This document shows positions 10,111 to 19,574 of a DNA stretch of 64,000 nt, one piece after another; position 1 is the stretch's first letter, and every line of letters begins with the position of its first letter. The position numbers and the translations under genes are program-made. The notes under the pieces are model-generated. The model saw only the letters and a list, made by a program, of their open reading frames with translations, searched no databases and was not told where the DNA came from. The stretch lies in NCBI RefSeq assembly GCF_900454495.1, contig NZ_UGSI01000001.1:3534001-3598000 (forward strand). Reading direction: 5' to 3'. The stretch is from Paenibacillus macerans (GTDB lineage: Bacteria > Bacillota > Bacilli > Paenibacillales > Paenibacillaceae).

Positions 10111-11922
10111 TCAAGGAGCCGGGCTGGATTCCTGCTCATTCCGGCCTGTCATGCCCGGTATGCCGGGCAGCGTGATCGTAATTTCCGTTCCTTCGCCGCA
10201 GCTGCTGTCGACCCGCAGCCCGTATTCTTTTCCATAGTGCAGTTGAATCCGCTGATGAACATTCAGCAACCCGATGCCCGCCGTATCCGCCGGACCGCCG
10301 TCCAGTACGGACCTGATTTCCTCCAGCTTGGCGGGCTCCATCCCCCCGCCGTTGTCGCTCACCGTCAGCAGCAGCCGGCCCTGTTCAAAGTACCCTCTTA
10401 TCTCGATGAACCCTTTGTCCATCGCCAGCTCCAGCCCGTGAACGATCGCATTTTCGACCAGCGGCTGCAAGATAAACCGCGGGACCGACAGGGACAACGC
10501 ATTCGGATCGATATCGGTGTCGACTTCGAATTTGTCGCCGAAACGGTGCTTTTGGATATACACGTATTTCTCGACATTGCCGATTTCGCTTACCAAAGGA
10601 ATAAAATCCTTCCCTTTGATCCCCTCCCGCATCAAATCGCCCAGCGCCTTGGACAGCTTGCCGACCTCGGGGGCTCCTTGAATGCGGGCCAGCCAGTTGA
10701 TCGTCTCCAGCGTGTTGAACAGGAAATGCGGGTTGATCTGGAACATCAGATACTTTAGCTGAGACTGCTGCTTGAGCAGCTCCTCCTGATACACCTTGTT
10801 GACCAGATGATTGATCCGGTCGACCATCCGGTTGAAGTTGCGGCTGAGCAGTCCGATTTCGTTGCGCGAGTTGTACACGAAGCGGGCGTCCAAACGAGCT
10901 CCTTCCACGTTTTTCATGACGGCGGAAAGCTGGCGGATCGGTTTGGAAATGCTGTTGGAAACGATATAGGACAAAATTACGGCCACCGTGATAAAAATAG
11001 CGAAAAGAACAAGCATCCAGTTTTTGAGGAGGATCGATAAGTTTTCGTATTCGGTCGCGGGAATGACGCTGACGATCCGCCACCCCGTTTCCCCGATCAT
11101 CCGGTAATTGACGACAGCGTTTTGGTTGTTCAGGGCCGTCTTGAAGCTCCCCTGTTTGCCGCCGCTCAGTACCTGGCCGATATAGGCTGCGGAAGGCCGC
11201 GTATTGATCAGCTCCTTGTCGCCATGGGAAATGATGACCCCGCCCTGATTGATGATGTAAAGTTCCCCTTGTTTGCCGAGCTGGATCGAGCCGTAGATGG
11301 AATAAAGCGCCTTTTCGCGGAGATGCAGCACAAAATACCCCGATTTCTTCAGGTTGTCCATGTCATAAACGGAACTGCCCGCCGTGACGGCGGGCACCAA
11401 AGGTTCGGGGTCCATCCAAATCAGATTGCCTTCGTTTTTTTGCAGGCTCCGCCACTCTTCCCGGCTTAATTCGGTCAACGGCGGATCCGAGGATTGGAAC
11501 AGGTAGGGCTTTAAAGAATACAGTTGAATTGACTGCACCTCGTCCCGGTCGATGATCACGCTGTCCAAAAAATGGTTGATCCGCTTGGCCGCGGCCACGT
11601 ATTCCACCTGGCTGTCGAAGCCTTTGTTCGCTTCCCGCAAGGCGTTCCGCACATCCACGTTCGTAAAAACGGTGTGATACAGCCGGTCGATGTCCACCAG
11701 ATGGAGTTCGATATTTTTGCTGACCTCGCTGAGCAAGTCGAGCGTATAATCGTTCGTTTTTTCCTGAATCAGCGATCTTGACTTCTGATAAGTCAACGTG
11801 CCGATCAGGGCGATCGGCACCAAGATGAGCAGCAAAAACGACGCCAGCAGCTTGCTGCGGATTTTAAAATCATGGACCCGCTGAATCAGCCTGCGCCCGA
11901 GTTTACCGAAGACCATGTTCAT
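10111..11922 (-). CDS. YesM-type sensor histidine kinase
   Basis: This 603-residue membrane kinase has a transmembrane helix near the N-terminus (LLASFLLLILVPIALIG), an extracellular Cache-like sensor of about 240 residues, and a second transmembrane helix (MLVLFAIFITVAVILSYIV). A HAMP domain, a His_kinase domain with the phospho-acceptor His399 in QINPHFLFNTLE, and an HATPase_c domain with DNGGGM and GIGLLNVHQR follow. This architecture is that of the YesM/LytS group, which usually senses plant polysaccharide breakdown products. Its ATG overlaps the stop of the response regulator gene as ATGA, so the two are translationally coupled. It presumably phosphorylates that regulator to induce the transporter and glycosidase genes. 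Confidence 0.94.
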   Translation of the reverse strand: MNMVFGKLGRRLIQRVHDFKIRSKLLASFLLLILVPIALIGTLTYQKSRSLIQEKTNDYTLDLLSEVSKNIELHLVDIDRLYHTVFTNVDVRNALREANKGFDSQVEYVAAAKRINHFLDSVIIDRDEVQSIQLYSLKPYLFQSSDPPLTELSREEWRSLQKNEGNLIWMDPEPLVPAVTAGSSVYDMDNLKKSGYFVLHLREKALYSIYGSIQLGKQGELYIINQGGVIISHGDKELINTRPSAAYIGQVLSGGKQGSFKTALNNQNAVVNYRMIGETGWRIVSVIPATEYENLSILLKNWMLVLFAIFITVAVILSYIVSNSISKPIRQLSAVMKNVEGARLDARFVYNSRNEIGLLSRNFNRMVDRINHLVNKVYQEELLKQQSQLKYLMFQINPHFLFNTLETINWLARIQGAPEVGKLSKALGDLMREGIKGKDFIPLVSEIGNVEKYVYIQKHRFGDKFEVDTDIDPNALSLSVPRFILQPLVENAIVHGLELAMDKGFIEIRGYFEQGRLLLTVSDNGGGMEPAKLEEIRSVLDGGPADTAGIGLLNVHQRIQLHYGKEYGLRVDSSCGEGTEITITLPGIPGMTGRNEQESSPAP

Positions 11923-12722
11923 TTCTCCCCGCCGGCCAGCTGTTTGCTGCGGAATTCCTGCGGCGTAAGTCCATAGCGCTTTTTAAAGAGCTGCCCAAAA
12001 TAACGGGCGTCCCGGATGCCGACCTTGGCAGCGGCCTCGTAAACTTTCACGTCCGGATCGGCCAAATATTCCATCGCCTTCTGCAGCCGGATCCGCGTCA
12101 GCGTATCGCTGAAGGTCTCCCCCGTCTCTTTTTTGAACAATCGGCTCAAATAATCGGGATGAAAATGGAGCGCCTCGGAAATTTTGGCGATCGTCACCTC
12201 CTCCATGAAATGGGCCTCCAAGTAATCCGTCATCCGTGCGACGACCGCATTATGGTTTTCCGCGGCCGGCAGCACCTTCCCCTGCAGGGTGAGCGAATAT
12301 TCCTTCAATTGCTGGCGCATATCGCGCTCGGCGGCCGCCTGCTCGCGCTCCGCTTCGATTTGCAGCTTGGCCTTCCTGCAAGCCGCCATGATCTCATCCG
12401 GATCGGTCGGTTTCAGCACGAAGCCGACCGCCCCCAGTTCGATCGCCGACAAGGCGTAATCGAGCTGATGATAGGCCGTAATGAACACGACCTTGACCGG
12501 GCGGCTTTCCTGGTTCAGTGTCTTCATCAAGGACAATCCGTCCATACCCGGCATCCGGATATCCGTCAGCAGCAAATCGGGCGCCAGCGAACGCACCATA
12601 TCGAGTGCTTCAGGGCCGGAGGAAGCAAGGCCGGTAAGCCTGAATCCTTCGGACTCCCACTCCAGCGATTGCAAGCCGAGGCGGGTAATATGCTCATCGT
12701 CGGCAATAACCATCGTGATCAC
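11919..12722 (-). CDS. YesN-type AraC-family response regulator
   Basis: This 267-residue regulator has an N-terminal receiver domain with acidic pair DDE, phospho-acceptor Asp54 in LLTDIRMPGMDG and the Lys of KPTD. The C-terminal AraC-type double helix-turn-helix includes VTIAKISEALHFHPDYLSR and ends at YGLTPQEFR. GTG at 12722 is chosen because AAAGGAG lies 9 nt upstream. An ATG at 12731 abuts the same ribosome site and one at 12713 is too distant. It partners the YesM-type kinase that overlaps its stop. It lies 19 bp behind the GH43 gene, so one transcript probably carries the enzyme and the sensing pair. Confidence 0.93.
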   Translation of the reverse strand: MITMVIADDEHITRLGLQSLEWESEGFRLTGLASSGPEALDMVRSLAPDLLLTDIRMPGMDGLSLMKTLNQESRPVKVVFITAYHQLDYALSAIELGAVGFVLKPTDPDEIMAACRKAKLQIEAEREQAAAERDMRQQLKEYSLTLQGKVLPAAENHNAVVARMTDYLEAHFMEEVTIAKISEALHFHPDYLSRLFKKETGETFSDTLTRIRLQKAMEYLADPDVKVYEAAAKVGIRDARYFGQLFKKRYGLTPQEFRSKQLAGGEK

Positions 12723-12741
12723 TTCGGTCATCTCCTTTGCG

Positions 12742-14268
12742 CTAGTCCAGCGGGATGTAATCAAACCAGTCAAAGCGGGCCGGGGCTGCGGGAGCGGAGG
12801 TGCCGCTGACCGCGTACAGCCCGAAGAATACCCCGGTGAACCCGCCGGCCACCTCGGTCGCCAGCATGCTGCACTCCCCCCTGCCCAGAATCGTTCGTTC
12901 TTCCCCCCGTTCCGGATGGCGGTATGTAAAGACGTAATTTTCCGCATCGGCCCGAACGCCAAGAATCACCCGCTCCCCCGCCCATGGGACGCTGTGCTCC
13001 ACTTTCCGCAAAGAGCCCAGCCGCCGGCGGAAAATAAGGATGCGTTCCCCGCCCGTCCGCGTCAGCGCGATTTCATAGTGGAAGCGGTGGTTCATCAGCA
13101 CGGTCAACCCGGCCTCATCCCCTTCGTGAGCGGGCGGAAACTCCAGCAGCGTCTCGGCCCGGCAGGCAAAATGCTGCTGCCGTCTGCCCAGGAACGCCGG
13201 CGCATCCTCATCGTCCAAAGTCACCTGCGAACCGTGCAGGGTCAACCAGCCGGGACGTTCTTCGAGCGACCAGCTGCCCGGACGGGGATTCCGCAGGAAA
13301 TTCCAGGCCAATTCCGGGGCCGCTGCCGTAAAATCGTCGCGGTGATTTGTTTGTTCGCTCCACGGATGCAGCGGCAGTGTATCCGCTTCCACTTTTTCCG
13401 CGATCATCCCGCCTTCCCCGATCTCCGGCCAGCCTTGCTCGTTCCATTTCACCGGGGCAAGGAACGTTTCCCGTCCCAAATGGTGCCGGTTCGGATAACC
13501 GACCGGACGAATCCCCAGACAAACGGCCCACCAGCTGCCGTCATGAGCCTGCACCAAATCGGCGTGCCCGGTGGCCTGAATCGGACTCGCCTTGCTGCGG
13601 TGCGACAGGATCGGATTGCCGGGGCAGCCGGTAAACGGACCGGACGGACTGTCGCCTCTGGCGATCGTCACCATGTGACCGTATTCGGTGCCGCCCTCGG
13701 CCAGTATCAGATAATAGGTCCCGCCGATTTTATACAGATGCGGAGCCTCCGGATGTTTGCCGCCGCTGCCGTCCCAGATGATTTGCGGCTCGGTTAATCT
13801 TTTTCCCGTCTTAAGGTCGATTACGCTTTGGTATATGCCGGTTTCGGCCTGGCCCGAAGCGGTCGAGAAATACACCGTCCCGTCCTCGTCAAAAAACAAA
13901 TCCGGATCGATGCCCGGCTGATCGATCCATACCGGGTCGGACCATTCCCCCGCCGGATCGCCGCTATGCACCAACAAATGCCCGCCTCCGGTCACGTTCG
14001 TTGTCGTCACGTAAAACTTTCCCTGATGGTAACGGATCGTGGGAGCGTAGATGCCTCCCGAGCTTCTCGCTTTGTCGAGCCGCAGCTGGCTCGGGCGGTT
14101 CAGCACATAACCCAGCTGCCGCCAGTGAACGAGGTCGCGGCTGTGGAAGATCGGCACCCCCGGAAAATATTCAAAAGAACTCGTTACCAGATAATAATCT
14201 TCTCCCGCCCGGCAAACGCTGGGGTCGGGATAAAATCCCGGAATCACGGGATTGCGGTAAGGGGCCAT
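12742..14268 (-). CDS. Glycoside hydrolase family 43 beta-xylosidase/arabinofuranosidase
   Basis: This 508-residue cytoplasmic enzyme has no signal peptide. The five-bladed propeller catalytic domain (about 1-310) shows the general base Asp15 in GFYPDPSV, the modulating Asp121 in GIDPDLFFDEDG and the acid Glu174 in HPEAPHLYK. The usual family motif is EGPHLYK, so Ala replaces Gly here. A C-terminal beta-sandwich domain follows, as in XynB-type enzymes. ATG at 14268 has AAAGGA 8 nt upstream. Enzymes of this group release xylose or arabinose from imported xylo-oligosaccharides. The exact activity cannot be told from sequence. It lies between the AraC regulator and the response regulator, in the same direction. 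Confidence 0.93.
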   Translation of the reverse strand: MAPYRNPVIPGFYPDPSVCRAGEDYYLVTSSFEYFPGVPIFHSRDLVHWRQLGYVLNRPSQLRLDKARSSGGIYAPTIRYHQGKFYVTTTNVTGGGHLLVHSGDPAGEWSDPVWIDQPGIDPDLFFDEDGTVYFSTASGQAETGIYQSVIDLKTGKRLTEPQIIWDGSGGKHPEAPHLYKIGGTYYLILAEGGTEYGHMVTIARGDSPSGPFTGCPGNPILSHRSKASPIQATGHADLVQAHDGSWWAVCLGIRPVGYPNRHHLGRETFLAPVKWNEQGWPEIGEGGMIAEKVEADTLPLHPWSEQTNHRDDFTAAAPELAWNFLRNPRPGSWSLEERPGWLTLHGSQVTLDDEDAPAFLGRRQQHFACRAETLLEFPPAHEGDEAGLTVLMNHRFHYEIALTRTGGERILIFRRRLGSLRKVEHSVPWAGERVILGVRADAENYVFTYRHPERGEERTILGRGECSMLATEVAGGFTGVFFGLYAVSGTSAPAAPARFDWFDYIPLD

Positions 14269-14333
14269 ACAATTCATTCCTTTCCATTCGATCAATTTTT
14301 GGGTTCCGTAAGCCGGCCGCGCGTCCGGCGCCC

Positions 14334-15335
14334 TCAAATATGATATCGCCCGCGGAATTTGCCGGGCGGTTCGCCGGTCCAGCGCTTGAACTGCCGGCTG
14401 AAATGGGCGATGTCCTTGTAGCCGAGCCGCCGCGAGACGTCTTCCACCGACAGCTCCGGCTCCATCAGCAGCAGCTTGGCTTTTTTCAGCTTCAGCGCCG
14501 ACAGGTACTGCCGCGGAGACATGCCGTACACGCTGCGGAAGATGCGGTTGCAGGAGGAGGCGCTGTACCCGAGGCCGGCGGTCACGGCCGCCACGGTGTC
14601 CCGCGCTCCGTCCGCGTCCTCGACTGCGCCCGCGCGGCCGCCGCTGTCGCTGCCGCCTTCACCATCGCCGCTCACGTTTCCGCCGCCTGCGCCGTGTCCG
14701 CCACCGCCCGCCGTCTCAAGCCCGGCCGGACGGCTCCAGGCGTCCGGCGCCTCAACGCAGCGCGTAAGGCCCGCGGCGATCTCCGCGGCGATGCGGTGCA
14801 CGCGGCTGCCGGAAGCGCCGGCGCCGCCGCTTTCCGCCAAGCTGTCGCTGAGGCCGGCGAACAGCTCGAACAGCGCCGCCAAGGTTCGCATCTTGTCGGC
14901 CAGCTTCACGCCCGCGCCGCCCGAGGTAAGCGCGATCAGCTTGTCCAGGCTGGGGCGGATTTGCCTCGCCAACGGGCTGGCCGCCGCGTACAGCACCTCT
15001 TCGCCCCGGCACAGCACCTCCCGCAAGGCGGGGTCGTCCACGTTGAAATGCAGGCAGTAGTACGTCATTCTTCCCGTCCCCGCCGCCCGGCTCTCGTGCA
15101 CATCCTCGGGCCGCAGCAGCATCAAGTCTCCCGGCTGCTGCACGTAGCGCTGGCCGCCCACGATCATTTCCTGGCGCCCCTCCAGCAGCAAATTTACTTC
15201 AAACAGCGGATGGCTGTGCCGCGGGTAGGACCATTCGTTCGTTACCGTCCGCATATGCGCGGCAAACAAACGGAACGTCGAATCCATATCGGGCAGCATA
15301 AACTCGGCCACCTGATGCTCTCCGGACATATTCAT
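14334..15335 (-). CDS. AraC-family transcriptional regulator with Gly-rich insertion
   Basis: This 333-residue regulator has an N-terminal cupin-like sensing domain (HSHPLFEVNLLLEGRQ, PGDLMLLRPEDVHE) and a C-terminal AraC double helix-turn-helix. The second motif is well kept (LSVEDVSRRLGYKDIAHFSRQFKRWTGE). Just before or inside the first helix-turn-helix there is an insertion of about 45 residues rich in Gly, Ser and Asp. After it the domain resumes with LGYSASSCNRIFR. ATG at 15335 follows AAAGGAG. It faces away from the GH52 gene across a 144-bp intergenic region and leads the minus-strand set of genes, so it probably controls both directions. The sugar effector is not predictable. Confidence 0.9.
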   Translation of the reverse strand: MNMSGEHQVAEFMLPDMDSTFRLFAAHMRTVTNEWSYPRHSHPLFEVNLLLEGRQEMIVGGQRYVQQPGDLMLLRPEDVHESRAAGTGRMTYYCLHFNVDDPALREVLCRGEEVLYAAASPLARQIRPSLDKLIALTSGGAGVKLADKMRTLAALFELFAGLSDSLAESGGAGASGSRVHRIAAEIAAGLTRCVEAPDAWSRPAGLETAGGGGHGAGGGNVSGDGEGGSDSGGRAGAVEDADGARDTVAAVTAGLGYSASSCNRIFRSVYGMSPRQYLSALKLKKAKLLLMEPELSVEDVSRRLGYKDIAHFSRQFKRWTGEPPGKFRGRYHI

Positions 15336-15479
15336 ACACCGACTCTCCTTTTACCGTCAATTTCTTTTTTCTGATTGATTTGGGTAAATTGATTGGCGGT
15401 TTGGACATAGGAGGCTCCAATACCCCTTGATATAATCAAACTAACATACCATTTACCGAAATAACAGGAGGTAATCAAG
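15336..15479 (+). promoter_or_regulatory. Divergent regulatory region between AraC regulator and GH52 gene
   Basis: This 144-bp region must hold the outward promoters of both genes. A TATAAT hexamer at 15431-15436 lies 43 bp before the GH52 start, but no convincing -35 is at standard distance, which would fit an activator-dependent promoter. AGGAGG sits at 15466-15471. No clear long palindrome was found. Confidence 0.35.
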
Positions 15480-17615
15480 TTGGGTAAAAATATTTTTTTC
15501 AACGCGCATCACTCGCCGGTCGGCGCTTTCGCCAGCTTCACGCTCGGGTATCCCGGCAAAAGCGGCGGGTTTGATCTGGAGCTTGGCAGCCCGCCCAACC
15601 AGAATATATACATCGGATTGCAGGAAGACGGCCAGAACCGCTACCGGGCCTTGCCGTTTTTCGGGGAAGGCCAGGACGAACGCGACCGTTACACGACGGA
15701 GGATAGCGGAGATGAGGGTGAACTTCAGCATTCCGTGCAAAAAAATGACAGCGGTATCATCGCTGCGTTTGCGCGCGGGGAGATCACCCGCAAGTTTGGC
15801 GTGGCGACCGACGAGTGGCAGGCCGGCGATCTGACGTTCCGCCTGTACTCCCCGTTCGGGCCGGTGCCCGATCCGGCAGCCGCCGCGGAGGAGGAGCTCC
15901 GCTTCGCCCTTTGCCCAGCGGTGCTGGCGGAAATTACGGTCGACAACACCCGCGGCAAGTCGGCGCGCAAAGCGTTTTTCGGCTTCCAGAACACCGACCC
16001 GTACACTTCGGTCCGCCGCCTGGAAGACACGACCGAAGGGCGGATTTGCGGCGTCGGCCAAGGCCGGAACACGGCGATTGCCTCAAACGATCCGCGGGTG
16101 GCGAGCGCCGGATTTTTCACGATGGAAGCGATTCTGCAGCCGAAGGTGCCGGAAAACCTGCGGTTCGGGCTCGGTCCGGTGGGCGCGCTGTTGATGGATA
16201 CCCCGGCCGGCGAAAAAGCCACTTACCGCTTTGCGCTTTGCTTCTACCGCGGCGGTTACGTTACTACCGGGATGGACACGTCCTACTATTACACACGGTT
16301 TTTCGGCAATATCGAGGAAGTGGCCGCTTACGCGCTGGAGCAGTTCGACCGCAAGCTCGCAGCCGCGCGCCAAGCCGAAGAACTGGTGAACGCTCCGCAT
16401 CTGAACGAGGATCAGCGGTTTATGCTGGCGCACGCCATTCGCAGCTACTACGGGTCCAGCGAGCTGCTTGACCACGAGGGACGGCCGCTTTGGATCGTCA
16501 ACGAAGGCGAATACCGGATGATGAACACGTTTGATCTGACGGTTGACCAGCTGTTTTTTGAGCTGAAAATGAACCCGTGGACGGTCAAAAACGAGCTCGA
16601 CCTGTTCACCCGCCGCTACAGCTACGAGGATACGGTCCGCCTTCCGGGCGATGATACCGTGTATCCCGGGGGCATCAGCTTCACGCATGATATGGGCGTG
16701 GCCAATTCGTTCTCCCGGCCCGGCTACTCCGCTTATGAGCTGCATGCGATCGACGACTGCTTCTCGCACATGACGCATGAGCAGCTTGTCAACTGGGTGC
16801 TGTGCGCTTCCGTTTATGTGAGTCAGACGGGGGACAACGAGTGGCTGAGCCGCAACCTCGGCGTGCTTGAGCAATGTCTGGATAGCATGGTAAACCGCGA
16901 CCAACCGGACCCGGCCAAGCGGACCGGCATCATGGGCCTGGACAGCTCGCGGACGATGGGCGGCGCGGAGATTACCACGTACGACAGCCTGGACGTGTCG
17001 CTCGGTCAGGCGCGCAACAACATTTATTTGGCCGGCAAAAGCTGGGCCGCCTACGTGGCGATGGAGAAGCTGCTGCGGGATAACGGCCGCGAAGAGCAGG
17101 CGGCGCTGGCCGGCCGGCAGGCCGAGCTGTGCGCGCGGACGATCGTGGCTCACATGCAGCCGGGCGGCTACATTCCCGCCGTGATTCAGGAGAACAACGA
17201 CTCGAAAATCATTCCGGCGATCGAAGGCTTGATTTTCCCGCTGTATACGGGATGCGGGGAGGCGCTGGACAGAGGCGGCCGGTTCGGCGAGTACATCGCG
17301 GCGCTGGCGGAGCATTTGCGCGCGGTGCTGAAGCCCGGCGTCTGCCTGTTCGAAGACGGCGGCTGGAAGCTGTCCTCGACGAGCAACAATTCCTGGCTCA
17401 GCAAAATCTACCTGTGCCAGTTCATCGCCCGCCGCATTCTTGGCCTGCCGTGGGATGAGCAGGGCCGGGCCGCCGACGCGGCGCACGCCGCCTGGCTCAC
17501 CTCCGAGCAGAACGCCTACTGGAGCTGGAGCGACCAGATGATGGCCGGCGTCATTTGCGGCAGCCGCTACTACCCGCGCGGCGTAACCGCCATTTTGTGG
17601 CTGGACGAGAAATAG
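15480..17615 (+). CDS. Glycoside hydrolase family 52 beta-xylosidase
   Basis: This 711-residue cytoplasmic enzyme is closely similar along its whole length to Geobacillus XynB2-type GH52 beta-xylosidases (about 705 residues). It shares NAHHSPVGAFASFTLG, the NEGEYRMMNTFDLTVDQ segment (342 and 344 are the Glu of NEGEY, the family's nucleophile region) and MGLDSSRTMGGAEITTYDS, which holds the family's acid Asp. Family members hydrolyse xylobiose and short xylo-oligosaccharides to xylose with retention of configuration. The start is TTG at 15480, 8 nt after a perfect AGGAGG. It diverges from the AraC gene. It is the enzyme that completes the xylan locus and the best guide to the substrate of the transporter. 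Confidence 0.96.
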   Translation: MGKNIFFNAHHSPVGAFASFTLGYPGKSGGFDLELGSPPNQNIYIGLQEDGQNRYRALPFFGEGQDERDRYTTEDSGDEGELQHSVQKNDSGIIAAFARGEITRKFGVATDEWQAGDLTFRLYSPFGPVPDPAAAAEEELRFALCPAVLAEITVDNTRGKSARKAFFGFQNTDPYTSVRRLEDTTEGRICGVGQGRNTAIASNDPRVASAGFFTMEAILQPKVPENLRFGLGPVGALLMDTPAGEKATYRFALCFYRGGYVTTGMDTSYYYTRFFGNIEEVAAYALEQFDRKLAAARQAEELVNAPHLNEDQRFMLAHAIRSYYGSSELLDHEGRPLWIVNEGEYRMMNTFDLTVDQLFFELKMNPWTVKNELDLFTRRYSYEDTVRLPGDDTVYPGGISFTHDMGVANSFSRPGYSAYELHAIDDCFSHMTHEQLVNWVLCASVYVSQTGDNEWLSRNLGVLEQCLDSMVNRDQPDPAKRTGIMGLDSSRTMGGAEITTYDSLDVSLGQARNNIYLAGKSWAAYVAMEKLLRDNGREEQAALAGRQAELCARTIVAHMQPGGYIPAVIQENNDSKIIPAIEGLIFPLYTGCGEALDRGGRFGEYIAALAEHLRAVLKPGVCLFEDGGWKLSSTSNNSWLSKIYLCQFIARRILGLPWDEQGRAADAAHAAWLTSEQNAYWSWSDQMMAGVICGSRYYPRGVTAILWLDEK

Positions 17616-17726
17616 AACAAATCTGCGGGGTGCCGCGCAGTGAGGTAAACCGCCGGCCGGAGGCCTCCCCTCCGGAGATCCTTTGCTTGGGATGTGGAGA
17701 AGGCGCACTGCCTGCGTTTTTGTAGG

Positions 17727-17940
17727 TGGCCAGGGGAATAGCGGTAAATAATGTCCCTATTTTCAGCAAAAAAGGTAAATTGACTAAAATAGAGGAGTTT
17801 TTTACCGCTAATTTGGGAATAAGTGGACAAAGAGGGGCTTTTCCCATGCTTGTTACCCAGATAAGGCCCAAAAGTTCCGCTATTTCATGCAGAAGCGGAA
17901 CTTTTTAAAAATAACGCCATAAATTACCGCTATTCCGGCA
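17727..17940. repeat. AATAGCGG hairpin-repeat cluster 1
   Basis: Between the convergent GH52 and anti-sigma genes lie inverted repeats: TAGCGGTAAA near 17729 pairs with TTTACCGCTA near 17808. A second hairpin has arms AAAAGTTCCGCT and AGCGGAACTTTT (about 17867-17906). A partial third copy (TTACCGCTATT) lies near 17926-17936. The same arms recur at 25558, 26989, 36958 and 53787. The second hairpin has flanking T and A runs and could act as a two-way terminator. No coding potential is seen in 17616-18092. Confidence 0.75.
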
Positions 17941-17998
17941 ACAGAGGCAATGGCTGGCCCCTATCCTCGCCTCCCCGCACCTAAAGCAAGGGTTTCTC

Positions 17999-18052
17999 AA
18001 AAAAACGGGGTTGTCCCTAAGGTCATGTATATGACCTTTTGGGCAGCCCCGT
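17999..18052 (-). terminator. Intrinsic terminator of the sigma/anti-sigma operon
   Basis: On the minus strand a hairpin with outer arms ACGGGG/CCCCGT (18005-18010, 18047-18052) and an inner GGTCAT/ATGACC pair is followed by seven or so T residues. It lies about 40 bp after the stop of the anti-sigma-like gene. Confidence 0.85.
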
Positions 18053-18092
18053 ACTATATCGCGTTTTTTATGATGAAATCTGTACATGCAGC

Positions 18093-19574
18093 CTAACGAA
18101 TGCGCTGTTCATCCACTTCATTTAATTCCAGAACGTTACCCCAATATCTTATAATATCGAAGCTGAAGGGGCCGGGATATTGCCGGTAGTTCGGAATGGA
18201 GAGAAATGTTCCTTCCCCGGCATCATATTGCTGAGTGAAGGGATGACGCTCGCCGTCGGCATCCGCAAACGTATCCTTCAGTTCGAAATACCCTCCTTTA
18301 ACCTCTTTTTGGGGCCCGTATTGCAGACGCAAACGCAATTCCTCGTCCGTACTTTCCTCCGGAATCCGCTCCAGTGAGATCTGGGAATCGGGAGAGTGAA
18401 CCAGCTTGCCTTCCTCGGGATCAACGGTAATCTGCACTTCGTGATCGGGCTGGAAGCTCGCATAATAAAATTTTAGCCATAATTCCCTATGCTCCGAGTA
18501 GAAGCTGCTGGTCAGGTAAATCGTTCCCCCTTCAGGCGTCAGCAGGGTTCGATCATACCTTAATGTTGTATCAAAATCCATGCGCTCCTTTGCCTGCTTT
18601 TTCAGTGAGGCAAGCTCCAGCACGGCTTCGATCTTTTCCAGCTTTTGGCCGGTGCTGCTCTTGAAATCGAAAACAAGGTCCGTCCTCAGGGGGCTCTGAA
18701 TCAGTTTGGTAAAGGTGATCTGCTGTCCGCTCTGCGTTATCTCCACGTGGATCGGCCGCTCCTCAATATCCGCGGCGTGAGCGCCATTTTGAATCGTAAC
18801 GGGTACGACCAGGTTTTCTGTTCTCTCTACACTAACATTGCTGCTTTGGCGTTCATTGCTGCCTTGCCGTTGAAACTGAGACCAGGTCGTTTTGATCTGG
18901 AAGCTTTCCGGAATTTGTCCGGCCGTTTCAAAATCAAATACCATAACCCCCTTGGTCAGCGGCTGATTTTTAGGCAACTGGGCGTAGGTGTCCCAAGTGA
19001 ACGAACCATTCAGCGGCCGGCCCTGACGATCCAGCAACTGCGGAGGCTGGTTATAGCTCAGGCGTAATGGAAGATCCTCATTCTGGTTCTCTGTGGTATA
19101 AAACATAATGATTCGCCTGCTGTCCGCCACGATTCCATCAACCGTCATTTTATAACCTTTAGCGACGATAGATTGATTCAGCTCATGATACAGACCGTGA
19201 TCGGCAGCTTGTTTGAGCATGTTGAGAAGTGAAGGATTATCCAATTGGCTGTTCGCATCGAAAATGTTCTCCACATAGGAGGGAATCCGCGCATTGATCG
19301 GTGCCTTTTCTGCCGCTGGGACCCGGTATATCCGGTTTAGCTTATAGCTGCCTACTGCGCCGGCTCCGATGACCAACAAGATAGACAGGACCGCAGCGGC
19401 AACGCGAAGCCGCTTCATCGTCCGCAATCGGGACAACGGACGCATCCGTTCACGAGCAGCCCGCTCTATGCCCTGCCGCAGCGCCTCGTCTAACTTCTCG
19501 TCCGTTACTCTTCCGGCAGCCTGACGTACTTCCTGCCAGCTTTTTTCCATTATCCAGTCCTCATGATTGGCCAT
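18093..19574 (-). CDS. DUF4179 anti-sigma-factor-like membrane protein
   Basis: This 493-residue protein has a cytoplasmic N-terminus with an anti-sigma-like helical region, a single transmembrane segment at about 57-76 (LRVAAAVLSILLVIGAGAVG) and a large extracytoplasmic portion. The portion contains the DUF4179 domain (IPSYVENIFDANSQLDN) and immunoglobulin-like repeats behind it. ATG at 19574 is preferred because GGAGGTGAA precedes it; an ATG six codons upstream overlaps that ribosome site. The start overlaps the end of the ECF sigma factor gene by 14 bp, the usual sign of coupled sigma and anti-sigma expression. In this family the protein is thought to hold the sigma factor inactive at the membrane until an envelope signal arrives. 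That role is inferred here from gene order. Confidence 0.88.
   Translation of the reverse strand: MANHEDWIMEKSWQEVRQAAGRVTDEKLDEALRQGIERAARERMRPLSRLRTMKRLRVAAAVLSILLVIGAGAVGSYKLNRIYRVPAAEKAPINARIPSYVENIFDANSQLDNPSLLNMLKQAADHGLYHELNQSIVAKGYKMTVDGIVADSRRIIMFYTTENQNEDLPLRLSYNQPPQLLDRQGRPLNGSFTWDTYAQLPKNQPLTKGVMVFDFETAGQIPESFQIKTTWSQFQRQGSNERQSSNVSVERTENLVVPVTIQNGAHAADIEERPIHVEITQSGQQITFTKLIQSPLRTDLVFDFKSSTGQKLEKIEAVLELASLKKQAKERMDFDTTLRYDRTLLTPEGGTIYLTSSFYSEHRELWLKFYYASFQPDHEVQITVDPEEGKLVHSPDSQISLERIPEESTDEELRLRLQYGPQKEVKGGYFELKDTFADADGERHPFTQQYDAGEGTFLSIPNYRQYPGPFSFDIIRYWGNVLELNEVDEQRIR

Noticed and set aside
16083..17708. 541-codon minus-strand frame
   Set aside because: It is antisense to the conserved GH52 enzyme, with no domain and no ribosome site.
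17905..18087. 60-codon minus-strand frame
   Set aside because: It covers the operon terminator hairpin and has no start signal.
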